Below, piece by piece: positions 21,193 through 32,443 of a stretch of 64,000 nucleotides of DNA. The stretch's first letter is position 1; every line of letters begins with the position of its first letter. A program made the position numbers and the translations under genes. Source of the stretch: Melastoma dodecandrum (taxonomy: Eukaryota > Streptophyta > Magnoliopsida > Myrtales > Melastomataceae); NCBI GenBank assembly GCA_029817715.1, contig JARUPY010000473.1:806001-870000 (forward strand), read 5' to 3'. The notes below the pieces were generated by a model. The model worked only from the letters and a program-made list of their open reading frames with translations. It was not told the origin of the DNA and did not search any database.

Positions 21193-24100
21193 TCAGAAGC
21201 TGTGTGTTTGGCTCAGCGGATCATAATCGTACGCCTCCCCGGCCTTAACAAAGCGCCCCTTCACTCGCTTTCTCACATCAGCCCTGGTTTTGCGCGATGC
21301 ATATCTCACTCTCTTCTCAAACCTGCCAATATGAAACAAAGAAAATTCGAGATATTCATGCACGGACAATGTCAAACAAAGACCATCTTTTGAAATGTCG
21401 AACGATTTAAATGTAACACAACTTACTTGCGAGTCTTCTTTTTCTCCTTATAACGCATCACTGCGTTACTCCGGTTTGCTGATGGATTTGAAGTCTCGGT
21501 GCCAACAGGACCCCAAGGAGGCCCTCCCATCAGAAGCAGGGAAGACACACCACAATCTTGATAATCGACGGCACTGCATGCTCCAGTAATGCCAGAGAAA
21601 GAAACACCAGACGGGGCAGGCCTCGTTGAGGTGAAACTAAGTATAGGTTCAGTTTTTGCTCTCATCATGGAATCTCCAGATGCGGCGCTGCTAGCTTGTT
21701 GCATTGCACTAACTTTTCCGGCAGATGACACCTGGAGCAGACAAAAACATTTTGTTACATTTCATAATCTTTAAACATAATTGTTATACCCATCTGAATC
21801 ATATCAGCAACCAAAAACAAACCAAATTGCTTCATCTCTTTGAAGAGCAACTATCCGCGAAATAACTAGAAAGCCTGGGCCAGCTTGACACCTTTCACAT
21901 CTAATTATTCAGGGAAGTAGGCATACCTCAGCAACCAGAGCACCATGAGAAGTGGAATCTGCAGCCGACGCCTCTTTCGCACCAAATAAGCTTTCAAGTC
22001 CACCATTCTCAAAGAGCTCTTCCGAGTTATTAAGAGTTAAACCAAAGAGTTCTTCATAATTTTCAATGTTCAAATCCACCTCATCCATCAGTAGTTCTTC
22101 ATACAGACTATCTTCTTCACATGTCCCAAGAGTCGCAAGAGGGTAGGCCTATAAATTAACAAAGGAATAGTTTAACTAAAATCATGCTAACACAAAAAGA
22201 AGAAAAGATTCGTATAATATAAATATTTAAAAGAACATTAATAATCTGAGGTACTAGTGTGACCCAAAAGGAAGACAATACCTATGGAATATAAAGTGTA
22301 CTGCCAACGCAGAAAAACATGTCTCATCGCCCAAAACATCTAATGATAGAGCACGACCAAAACTTCTCATCTCCTCCATTACAGAAAGCAATTAAATCAA
22401 AGACTGAAACAACCCATGGTAATCCCACTTCTTCCAAGTCTTCATTCAACACATGCAAACTCAAACAGAAAAATCCTACCATCTCGTAGTTGATATAAAC
22501 TTTGTAATCTCAGCCGTTCCTGAACCAGCTCGGGACATTTTTTGAATCATGGTTATTCTGAATCGAACTCAGATTCCCACGTCATATGCACTGATGGTGT
22601 ACTAAGTCAAAAAGAAGCGGCGAAAAGAAACTAAATCGATCACTTATCACTCTTATGCAATTTCATAAACGTTCATTAGTCTGAGGAAATTTCCACATTG
22701 CAAGTGGTAGAGGAGTGTTAGCACATGCCACAGAGAAAACAGAGTCGCCATGAGCTCATACATCAGTCCCCATGTCCAGTAAAAAATTGCTGCATCCACA
22801 AGATAACAAGAAATTGTTTGGTTTGGTCCCAGAACAACCATACGGCTCCACCGATAAGTAAGGGCAGCAAAATGAGGAAGAGGGAGAGGAGGAACAACAG
22901 GAAGAAGTAAGTCAAAAAACTGGCAAAACAGGGACCTACTTTGCCATATTCCAGACAGCCAGTAAGATAGCGCACTTGCCGCGATATTATCATACAGTCT
23001 GCTAGGAGGCTGGAAGTGAAGAATGGTTGTAGATGCTGCTTAAAATAGTTAATTACAGACTATTTGCGATCCCTGCCATTAGTGCGCAACAGGAACCCTT
23101 TAAAATATTATCCTTGAAAAGTAATGAATTGATAAAGTAATTAGTAGCACACCGACCACCAGTAGATTAGAAGTGAGAAAGTGTCACATGCAATGGAATA
23201 CGAAGGTGCTACAATGCAATCTGTGTTTTTGAAAGAAATAGTGTTTCCCAGGTTAGGTTTTCTGCTAGATGCTTAAATTAGATTATTCTAACAATATCAA
23301 CCAGATAGTGAGAATGATGATCAGAAAGATAAAACCGCGATTCTCCAAATACTTATTTATCAACTCAAAATCAATATTCATGCACAAATTATGGTCGTCA
23401 TACAACCTGAACAGTTAGATATACCTTTTTATATTCTGAAAGCTTTTACTAGGGGAAACAGTTGGATCAAATTACAAAGACTGCAAAGGCTTCAATTGAC
23501 AGATGATCAAAACGCAACCTGAACATCTATTGAAGTAAGCACCCCATGAAAGCCAACTCAAAATAATCCAAAATTTCCCACTTCAATGCCCTTCAAGAGA
23601 GTTCAAGCTTAAAGAAGCTATTTTCTGTAAAAGTTAGCACCAGAGTGTTCTAACAAAACTAAGAATCATATTACGGAAAAAACCCGAGAAAAATTAATAC
23701 ATCAGATCAAAAGATGATGTCATTTACCTGCATGTATTCTAGCCTGACAACATTGAAAGCTGTTCGCCCTTCCAATTAGGATAACATTTTGTTTTTCTTT
23801 TTTCTTTTGAGCAACAAAGCCCAGACTAGAACTTCAGAAGGAAGCTTCAATGAAGAAAGAAACAAAGAAGTAGCGTACCCGATGAAAAGGTGGCTGTGCA
23901 ACAGAATTAGGCAGGCTCTGGCTATTTGGCATGGATTTCAACATTGGTATAGAAGATGAGCCACCCAAGACAGAAGAAACAGGTTGGCTTACTTTGTTCT
24001 CTGAAGAATCAGGAGTTGATTTCACACTATTCTCACTGATACTCATCAAACCGAGTCCTTGCTCACAGCCAGATTCTCCAATAGCAGGTACCTCCAGCAC

Positions 24101-24424
24101 AAAGGACCAGATGGAAGATAGTTCAGAAGCAGACGGACATCCATGGTAACAATTAATAGTCTGCCTCTTGTGACCCGAAGCCGAAGTGGAGGCCCCGTGA
24201 CCTGTCCAATCACAATTCTGACAAAGTGATATCCTCTCTTCAGCACATCTAACTAGAGCGGGCTGTGAGTTGCACTGTTCGCATATCAGTGTCCGCGAAT
24301 GGCGCCTCGATAGCGCGTTGGCTGAGTGGACATTTCTGTCGCACGACAAGCACAGACAGGCAGCATCGGACTGGCAATAGACCATCGATCTCTGCACCCC
24401 GCAAAAATCGCATAGGTACCCCAT
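21193..24424 (-). CDS. CONSTANS-LIKE 9/10-type transcription factor (two B-boxes plus CCT)
   Basis: Four coding exons, 24424-23879, 22148-21927, 21731-21427 and 21322-21193, give 400 aa in frame. B-box 1 starts at Cys5/Cys8 (MGYLCDFC) and B-box 2 at Cys48/Cys51, each with the full set of Cys/His/Asp ligands. [17 protein letters not shown] follows, as in Arabidopsis COL9/COL10. The middle has the acidic [16 protein letters not shown] block. The C-terminus (residues ~343-392) is a CCT domain ([34 protein letters not shown]). COL9-group proteins act in the nucleus on photoperiodic flowering by lowering CO/FT expression. The start is set at 24424 because the family begins MGYLCDFC and upstream in-frame codons lack ATG. 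An intron of 1.7 kb follows exon 1. A non-coding 5' exon probably lies near 25490-25760. No lesions seen. Confidence 0.94.
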
Positions 24425-25770
24425 ACTTCCCCAAGATTCTTTTTTCAAAGTGAACCCTCAGAGTATCAATTCACAAGGCAGAAGCGCTTCTTTAGGGAGA
24501 AATAACCCAAACCTTTCTCTTGGAATATCCCGAGCAACCTTGGGGCAACAATTTCAGTCGTCTATCACTCTGTCATAGTCACAGAAAATTTATATGAAAT
24601 TAACCCAGTTGCAGGCCATAGCAACCAAAATAATCAGCAAAAACAGAAACCAAGACCAAGAGAAGTTAACAATGTCTACCTTCCCCCCCCCCCCCCCCCA
24701 AAAAAAAAAAAAAAAAACAAACCCACCCTCTCAATTCCCCGGATGCATGATGAAACCTGAACCAGAATACTGGGTAAACAAGTGTGCATAAGTACTCATG
24801 ACCCACCCACATCCAGAGAGAAGATAAAGAGAAGGGGACACCCAGCAGATTCCCCACAAACAACTTCCAGAAATTCCTGACAGACATTCCCCCCAAAGAA
24901 AAGGGTTTGCACTTTAGCACAGGAATCTAATGCGCAGTCAAGTATCATGCAGAACAAAAGGTTCCAACTAGGACACAAAAACAAACACGCAATCTAAACT
25001 AAAACACAAAACCCAGATCGGGTAAGCAATGGGTTAGGAAGAAAACCCAACCGAACAGCATTTCCCAGTTCCCCGTTGCTCCACGAAACCCAAAACAGAA
25101 AGCAACGAAATTAAGACACCCAACAACCACCAAACTAAACCCCGACAACATCGTTCAGGAAACGATAGTTTTTTTTTTAAGAAAAAAAAAAAGAAATCAA
25201 CAATCAAGGTCTATCCCAGAGCATCCAAAACATAAAAAATGAAAAAAGTTCACAAACTTAGTTCTAACCACACATATAAACCACCCGGAAAGGGAAAGAA
25301 AAAAAGCAAACGACTTTATCCAGAACGAGGGGAGTAAAAGTGGCCGAGCAAAATAAAAAGTTAAAAAGAACAACAACCGACCCAATAAAAGTCACACCTT
25401 GAACATCATTTGTCGCACGAACAACCATCGGACTCTCCCAGAAGAACACCAATAAACGAGGTGGGGACGCAGCTTAGATAACATACCAGCAAATTATAGG
25501 GAAAGCCCGGGAAGGAGGATCAGAGGAGAGAGAGATTCAGATCGTTGGTTGGTGGTCGGCGGTAGTCAGAACTGGGGAGGCCGGAAAAGGGGTAGATTGG
25601 GTTGGCTGAGAACTGTGAGAACAGATGAGGGGGGGAAGATTAGAGGGAGATGTAGATGGAGAATGAAAAGAAGAAGTGGAAGTGGTGGAATTGGGATTAG
25701 ATTGGTTTTGTTGGCGTCTTTTGGGTGGGGGCTGGCTGTTGTGGGCATGTGAACGGATGGCCATCGGATT
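24425..25770 (-). other. 5' leader, leader intron and promoter of the COL-like gene
   Basis: Sequence CTG|GTATGT (sense strand, near 25488) looks like a splice donor. This suggests a non-coding first exon at about 25490-25760 and an intron of roughly 1 kb reaching the coding exon. The interval has no conserved ORF. The open stretch 25537-25764 (Ser/Pro/Gln-rich) probably belongs to the leader. The C17A18 tract at 24683-24717 lies inside the presumed intron. Confidence 0.45.
24683..24717. repeat. C17 followed directly by A18
   Basis: Seventeen C (24683-24699) abut eighteen A (24700-24717). Such a compound homopolymer is slippage-prone and its assembled length should be treated as approximate. 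Confidence 0.85.
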
Positions 25771-28142
25771 TGATGGGGGTATTATAATAATAATATTAAA
25801 TAAATAATATATTTAATTTAAAGTGTGAGGGGATGATGTTTGTATAAAAGGGTTGGGGGATTCCGACCGACACACACTCTGTTTAAAACCTAATAATAAA
25901 TACCTAGTAAATTAAAAATATTATTTACATGAAAAGGAAAACTTTTTGGGGTTCCCAAAAAGGTTTTCTGTCGTAAAATAGTTTAAAACAAAGTCGTTTC
26001 TTTTTCCTTGTTTGTCTTTTCAACTGCCGCCAACTCACCGGAGGGTAAAGACTACTTCTTGCTGCGTGCCAAAGTTACGAGGTTCTTGGTCCCCCCCCCC
26101 CCCGCCTTCCTTTATGGCCGGCCGGCCCTTATAATCCTTCCTCATCATCAAACCAACTAGGCAATTAATTAATGCCTCCACCTACCACTGACTTTGTAGG
26201 AATAATCTTAGGACATAAAAACCCACCCATCATCTCCTCTCTCGATCTATATCTAATCTATATCTATTTTCTTCCTCCCTTTTCGGCTAGCTCTAACTCT
26301 AACTACAAACACCTTACCCATTTTAATAAAATAATAAAACAAGGAATATCCCACCAACACGGGCTGACTTCCACCGCCGCTGTAGAACCCTCAAAAAAAA
26401 AAAATGTCCATTCCGTATTTAGAAAGCATCAGTTTCATATTTTTAATTCTTTTTTACATCACCGATTTGAATACAAAGATCTACAATAGCGGCTTTCTGC
26501 GCCAGAGACTCTGGGTTAATTTGCATGCCTTGTATTATTGTAATAAATGTTGTATTAATTATGGGGGATGCGTCTTTAACTTAAAAACAATTTCACTCTT
26601 AGCGACACGTGCACGGACATCAGACTATTGTGGAGTTAGGTTAAAAGCGCGCAAAACCAAAAAGTCTTAACCATTTATGGTGGGATGATACCCTTTAAGG
26701 GCTTTACTTGTCTAAGCATTCCCAGGAAAAACCCCGAAGTCTCCCTTCGCATTCGACATCCTAATTTAGAGACGGTCCACACTTCATGGCATTACTCATC
26801 TCCGTGTCCTTATGTCAAAGGAATGAAAGGAGGCAGAAGCAAAACCTTATAGGAGGCACGCCAATGCGTCTTGACTCGACCGTTACAGAGCACGCCATAC
26901 TTCTTGCTCGCGCCCCTCCCTTGATGTCTTTAAAGGGCCAAAGGTAATCCTATCTCAGAGCAAACCGCAGATTGGCGATGCTAGCCAGAAGAAGTCCCAT
27001 CTCTTGAAATCTCTGGGAGAAGTGAAGGAAAATAAACATGTAAATGGACAAAAATAACCATCGTGTGCACTTTCTGCGTTGATGAAATACCTCAAGTGCT
27101 TCCTTCCTTCAATCCTTTGTCAATGTTATGGCTGCCCACCTCTCCGATAAGAAGAAAATCAGGTATGTTAAGGACGCGAACAAAATGAATAAGGCAGGGC
27201 AGAGGTTCATAATGAAATTGTAAAGTCCGCAGCGGCGACCTTTTAGTCCGGGACATCATGGCACCAATTGTAGCATTTTCCCGATTTGCAGCCCATACAG
27301 CAATTAGTTGCCCTGATCCAAGGAAAGAATGTGCTTTTCATGCTTGAGCCTGGACGAAGATGAAACAAAAGGCCCGAGGAATGTGGGAAGATCTTGCAGT
27401 TAGTTCTGACAGAACTGCATCCAGCGAACAAGCCGAGATGGGTGCCTTCTGAGATTGCATAAGCAGAATTGACAACTTCAAGGCAGTTGCATGACAAAAA
27501 CAGACCAATGAGAAACACCAGGAGTCAGTGGCCCGTACCGCCAATGACAATGTCTCCTGGACTTTCGACGTGTAAGACCCTCCCACTCCACCACATCGGT
27601 TTATTGTGTAATCTTATTGCGTTGGGGGGGGGGGGGTGTTTATTTTGTATGTTTGAGGATGATCGTCGAGATTGGTATTTGCCGAGTAATCGCTCTGACC
27701 AGTGTTCCAAGGCCTGATTTGCTCGAGTGCTAATCTGGGAGTCGCCGTAGCTTCTTTGAATCTAGGATCTTCGTCGGATGGATGTGGTCCTATTTCACAC
27801 ACGAAAACACCGACCGTCGGAGCGTGCGAAACTCAAACACAGCATAATAACGTGGTCACCAGAAAAGCAAATAACACTTGTAAATTATCACCGAAATATG
27901 AAAATTTGAGACACGGTAAACAATGTGGTCACCGTAGAAAGTAAAACAACACAAACAACGAATTTTAATGCCATCGTTGCCTAGAAATGAAAAAGAAACT
28001 AGTGAAAAGCAAAGAACTGATTGGGCGTTGATTGTTTTGATCTAGTTAGCCTCGCATGTCTTGGAAATTCTGTAATTAACGTCGCCGGTTCCTAATCACA
28101 TACATTACAGCTTGCTCGACGGTGTTTTCCGGAGCATGCCGT
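25771..28142. other. Intergenic region of about 2.4 kb
   Basis: AT-rich in its left half, with poly-C at 26091-26103 (13) and poly-G at 27624-27636 (13). Between 27240 and 27800, minus-strand open pieces in two or three frames look mildly protein-like (for example SDEDPRFKEATATPRLALEQ and LLVFLIGLFLSCNCLEVV), but I recognise no family. It may be a worn gene or transposon piece. Confidence 0.35.
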
Positions 28143-29267
28143 TAAGGCATCTTTCATGCTTTCATTTTGCGACATTTTCAGGGTTTCCAAAGGAGTGAGA
28201 GAATTGCCGGGGAGTTTGCAATCTGCCACCAGCAATGTGACGCCGGGGACTTCGCTCACGTACTTTGGGGCGCTCCTTTCTGCCGGAGTATTGTTCATAT
28301 TCATAGCTTTCACCATGTTTCTTCCAGTGATGGTGTTGATGCCGCAGAAGTTTGCAATCTGCTTTACCATCGGTTCTGCATTTGCGTTGCTTCTTTCTTC
28401 CCTCTCAAGGGCATTAAATATCAGCTGGATCATATGCCATTTTTCAGTCTTCATGCCCTTTCCCTTTATCTATCTAGATAACACACTGCTACTGGTCTAA
28501 AATTTAGTTATGTTTTTTGTTTCTTGACAATCATGGCAACACCTTTTCCCTGATATACACCTTACACTTCAAAATGGTTTTACTGTTACTATTTTCCGCC
28601 ATTTGTCCATAACGGTTTATGTATATTGAACTTTGCCATGTTGTGATCAAGGATACTGGACTTCACAGATGCTTTGATATTCAAAGGATAAATGTCATAC
28701 AGTTAATAATCTTGTTGTTGCTTTATGTTGTTCTTCAGGCTCATTTCAGGGGCTTCCATTTACTCTTTGGAAGCATGGTTGGAACTGTTTATGTTTCCAT
28801 GGCGGTTCATAGTTATATCCTCTCTGTGCTATTTTCAGTGATGCAGGTATCTACTAATCTCCATCTGGGGGATACTCTGATCTTGCCGGACTCTCTAACA
28901 GCACCTAACATTTTTCTAGTGGTTGGTTTTTCCATGCCATTATGTCTGCTAATTTCATTTAGAGCTGGTCTTTTGTTGCATTTGAAATGTTCCCACGATT
29001 TTTGGGATGCCTTCCAATATTGCTCTTCGGAATTAGTTCTCTGGAAGATTTTCCCGATAGGCTGTTATCACAGAACACTTCCTGCTCGAATGTGATCTTC
29101 AAGATGCCAGAGAAAAAAATAATTGAAGAGCGAAATGACTGGTGTCTGACAACGATATACGTACGGCGCTGTCCTATTACATGGTTTCCTACTTTCCTGG
29201 AGGATACACCGGGCTGAAGTTCATCTCTTCTGCACTTACTTCGTCGGTTATGAAATGCTTTTGTTAG
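28143..29267 (+). pseudogene. Decayed SFT2/GOT1-like vesicle transport protein gene (At4g26550 type)
   Basis: Pieces of a plant SFT2-like tetraspan Golgi protein appear in order. The first, near 28165-28383, reads DIFRVSKGVRELPGSLQSA, then GVLFIFIAFTMFLPVMVLMP and QKFAICFTIGSAF. The next are ASFFPLKGIKYQLDHM (to ~28436), GSMVGTVYVSMAVHSYILSVL (~28770-28850), and a last exon YYMVSYFPGGYTGLKFISSA ending FC and TAG at 29265-29267. They do not join. A base is missing near 28384 after GSAF. The donor after DHM reads ATGCC. The exon around 28745-28775 has lost about 8 nt between LPFTL and GSMVG. The last exon has no AG acceptor and a missing base near 29161. SFT2 proteins work in endosome-to-Golgi vesicle fusion; this copy should not make one. 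Confidence 0.8.
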
Positions 29268-29896
29268 AATATCGGACCGGCCCATATGCAGAGCTAAGCA
29301 TATAAGTCCACCGGGGTTTCTCTCTAAAACCAATTGGCTGTAGAGGAGTAGTCCGCTATGTTATATATACTAGGCCGGACTCATTTCTCTATTCGATGTG
29401 GGAAAGTGATGTCCATGAACTCATGTTTCCATGCATGTTCTCGACCTTGTGAGTGTCACTTCCTCAGCACTCTAGTCAGGTGACATATATTCATTGCATT
29501 ACTACCCCTGTATAGAAAGATAATTCTTTGTTCCTCATACATGACACTCAAATTTCTTCATTCTGTTTCACAATTTCGTTAGTCGGAAAAGGCAGCGGCC
29601 AGATTAATGATCTCTGTATCTCTTCTGATGCAATGCCGATTTATTGAGACACACCCAGAGCTTATGTAACTGTCTGCTTGTTCGGGAGTTGATGGTAGTA
29701 GGAAATGCTTAGCAGCTATGTAGAGCATTGTGCGTCTGTACCAGCAGAAATATTGTAAATGCAGAACAGATTCCTAAATCAGTCGCCATTACAGTTTGCA
29801 GTATCTACATCACATTTGCTATGCAGTTTTCTAATTGCCTTGTCAAAATATTTGACAGGGTCGAGAAATATGGATGATCAGATTCGAAATTTCTTA
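29268..29896. other. Spacer between the SFT2-like pseudogene and DUF868
   Basis: Convergent spacer, probably holding the former 3' UTR of the SFT2-like locus and the 3' UTR of the DUF868 gene. No ORF or repeat was recognised. Confidence 0.4.
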
Positions 29897-30886
29897 CTAC
29901 TCGACCCTCCATGCACACAGGAAGAGGCAGAAATTCACGTGTCCTATGCCGCTACGCGCGCTGTGGTATATGCTCCCATTGCTGTTATCGCTGTCGTTCC
30001 CACGACTACTCTCGTCCTTGTCGCTTTCGCTCTCCGTTGACCCAGGCTTGAAGATGAACGACCCATGTCCGGTCCCGGGGCTCTTGAACAGCCAGTCGTG
30101 GACGTCCCAGAACACCTGTATGGGCTGTTTGCTTACCGTGATAGTCTGGTTACCCCTGAACTTCCAGTTCAAGTTTTTGACGTGGAGCACTGAGATACCA
30201 TCTACATAAATCCACATTTCCGGTTCTCGATGCCCTGCAACCGTGCTCTCAACCGTTATATCATGCTCCTGGTTCCTCTCGTCGAACCTCGCCCTCGTAG
30301 CGAAATTCTTTTTCCCAAACACGTTCTCCTTCTTGTAGAAGATGGAGGCTTCGACAAGCGCAGGCCGCGACTTGGTTTTCTTGTAGGCCTTCTTCTTGTA
30401 ATCCCCCAATAACAACACCACCTCTTCGTCGGACACGAGAGCTACATAATAATCCGAGCACGGTTCGGGGCTGCCCGAGAACTTGGCAGACCGGAGATCC
30501 CAATACACGTTAACCTTGTTCGACTCGACATCGAACGACTTGTACCCTTTCTTGCTCCAGAAAAGCCAGGGCTTGAGGTCGATCTTGCATGCGTAATGGA
30601 AATCGCCCCGGAGGCTGTCCACGGTGATGTTCAACGTATGATTCATCAGGTTTTTGGACCACACTATCGTGACATTATGCCAATAACCGGCGATGTTAGC
30701 CTGATAGGCGAGCGTCACCGTGCTCTGTGCCGTCTTTATTGTCACCGGATCCTCGGCTACCCTTTCCACCAACGAAGGCAACGGATTTGCCAGCGAGCCC
30801 CCCCGGTTCGTGCGATTGAAAGACATTGTCTGGTTATCTTGTATGTAAGTTATCCTCGCGTAGGGCGGAAATCCCCCGTCACTCAT
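29897..30886 (-). CDS. DUF868 family protein (At2g04220/At5g48270 type)
   Basis: One exon encodes 329 aa. Blocks typical of DUF868 occur in order: QSTVTLAYQANIAGYWHNVTIVWSKNLMNH (read here with its TVTWSKNL-like core), LKPWLFWSKKGYKSF, VYWDLRSAKFSGSPEPCSDYYVALV, EVVLLLGDYKKKAYKKT, ALVEASIFYKKENVFGKK, FATRARF, EPEMWIYVDGISVLHVKNLNWKFRGNQTI and VFWDVHDWLF. The C-terminus FCLFLCAWRVE is the usual family end. The molecular function of DUF868 is unknown. The first ATG in frame is 30886. The frame stays open to a GTG at 30910, preceded by a TTCGTTAG splice-acceptor-like site, so a short upstream exon is possible. The neighbouring COL gene repeats the Arabidopsis At5g48250/At5g48270 pairing. Confidence 0.88.
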   Translation of the reverse strand: MSDGGFPPYARITYIQDNQTMSFNRTNRGGSLANPLPSLVERVAEDPVTIKTAQSTVTLAYQANIAGYWHNVTIVWSKNLMNHTLNITVDSLRGDFHYACKIDLKPWLFWSKKGYKSFDVESNKVNVYWDLRSAKFSGSPEPCSDYYVALVSDEEVVLLLGDYKKKAYKKTKSRPALVEASIFYKKENVFGKKNFATRARFDERNQEHDITVESTVAGHREPEMWIYVDGISVLHVKNLNWKFRGNQTITVSKQPIQVFWDVHDWLFKSPGTGHGSFIFKPGSTESESDKDESSRGNDSDNSNGSIYHSARSGIGHVNFCLFLCAWRVE

Positions 30887-31377
30887 CCGGGCAGGGGGGA
30901 GACGGTTCACACCATCCTAACGAAGATCACCGGGATTCACAATAGGAGTCAGTCGCGTCGTGCTTCTGGCCGGAGAATGCTGGGAATGTATTGCCTCCGT
31001 TGAGGAATGGGGGGCGGGAAACCAACAAGATTAACCGAAGAGACATAATCACGAAGAGGGTGGGGGGAAATAAAACGAGGGGGGGGCAACACGGGGACCG
31101 AAACAACATCCTCTGTTTTTTCGGGTTTGTTAAATCCTCGAGGGGATGGGTTGTAAATGTCGTTGTTGGTAACAAAAATGGAAAATAATAAAAATAAGAT
31201 GTTGGGGGTGGGGGGCAAGAGGAAAAAAGGAGGATTTTTTGACTATTTCTGAGAGGAAAAACTCGTGAACAACGCCAACCTTGATCCCAATGATATATTA
31301 TCATGCTCCACCTCCCAGTTTTTTTTCTAATATATATGTCTCTTCGTGTTCGGATTTTTTATTAATATTTTAAATTA

Positions 31378-31955
31378 TGCAAAATATACGACAATATCGT
31401 AAACTATGCTCAAACTTTCTATTTTGTCAAAATCTTTTTTGGCTATACGATATTATCACTATCTTCAAGGTTGTAATTTTTTGTGGCCAATCTTGGATTT
31501 TATTGTTAGAAAACCAAACAGGTCCTAATCTTTAAATTTCAATTATTGACTAAAAAAAGTGAAAAAATGGATAATAATATTAAACAATTTCATGTGTTAT
31601 TTATTATATAATTTTAATAGTTAAATTAAGTAATTTGGAAGTCGAAGTTGGACTGTAGTTATTGATGCTGTTAAGAATCTGTAAAATCGATGAAGAACGG
31701 ATGATGGATTTATTGTGAGGTTACTACTACGCATAAACTGGATTGCAAAACGATGCAATGAGAGGTTAAAAGTCAACTATTATAGGATAACTGTTAGACA
31801 GTATTAAGGCCTTGTTTGGTTTTCTCAAAGTAAAATTCAAGATTTGACAAAAAAAATTACAACACTAAAGATAGTGATAATATCGTATAGCCAAAAAAGA
31901 TTTTGAAAAAACAGAAAGTTTGAGCATAGTCTATGATATTATCGTATATTTTGCC
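31378..31955. mobile_element. MULE-like MITE, copy 1 (578 bp, long TIRs, 9-bp TSD)
   Basis: The ends are inverted copies over roughly 150 bp (31378 to ~31530 and ~31805 to 31955), starting TGCAAAATATACG and ending CGTATATTTTGCC. Directly repeated TTTAAATTA flanks the element at 31369-31377 and 31956-31964, a 9-bp target-site duplication as made by Mutator-type elements. There is no ORF inside. The copy at 42026-42611 has the same ends, length and internal sequence. It sits in the divergent promoter interval between DUF868 and TAF11, 489 bp upstream of the TAF11 ATG. Confidence 0.85.
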
Positions 31956-32443
31956 TTTAAATTAATGTTTTAACCTTTTTGAAAATTAATATTTTAAACA
32001 TTAATTTTTTTTTATTTTTCAATTTATTTAAGATTTAGGTATAGTCTCACGTCTTGTATAAATCTAAAAATATTTTATATTTTAATACTTTTAAAATTTA
32101 TAAAATAATATCTCAATTAAATCACCGTGAGTATATCAAATTCGACTTTTAAAAAAAACTTAGTTTAACGAGAATTAGACTAATTACTAGAACTAATAGC
32201 GATCATTTTCGATGAAAAATCTTTTATGTCCGCCTAAAAATATTTTCACCGACAAAACTCCCACCCCAACCCCAACCCATCCCAAATAAACTTTAAATCA
32301 TAGACGAAGCATTTCAATCATCTTCTTCTTCTTAAAAAAATTTAAATTAATGTTTGAGATTAGTTTGATCAACTTTGATACGGACGGCGGTCGGTATTCC
32401 TAGTCGTTGTAGCGCTCGTTAGGGTTTCCGTCTTCCAAGGGGG

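Noticed and set aside
24425..24448. Eight-residue N-terminal extension of the COL-like protein
   Set aside because: The extension would start at a TTG. COL9/COL10 proteins begin MGYLCDFC or similar, so the ATG at 24424 is preferred.
25537..25764. Ser/Pro/Gln-rich minus-strand ORF upstream of the COL gene
   Set aside because: Composition and position fit a GA/CT-rich 5' leader exon rather than a protein.
26172..26670. Two overlapping + strand open frames of about 90-105 codons
   Set aside because: AT-rich, low-complexity content, no recognisable domain and no splice context; likely chance.
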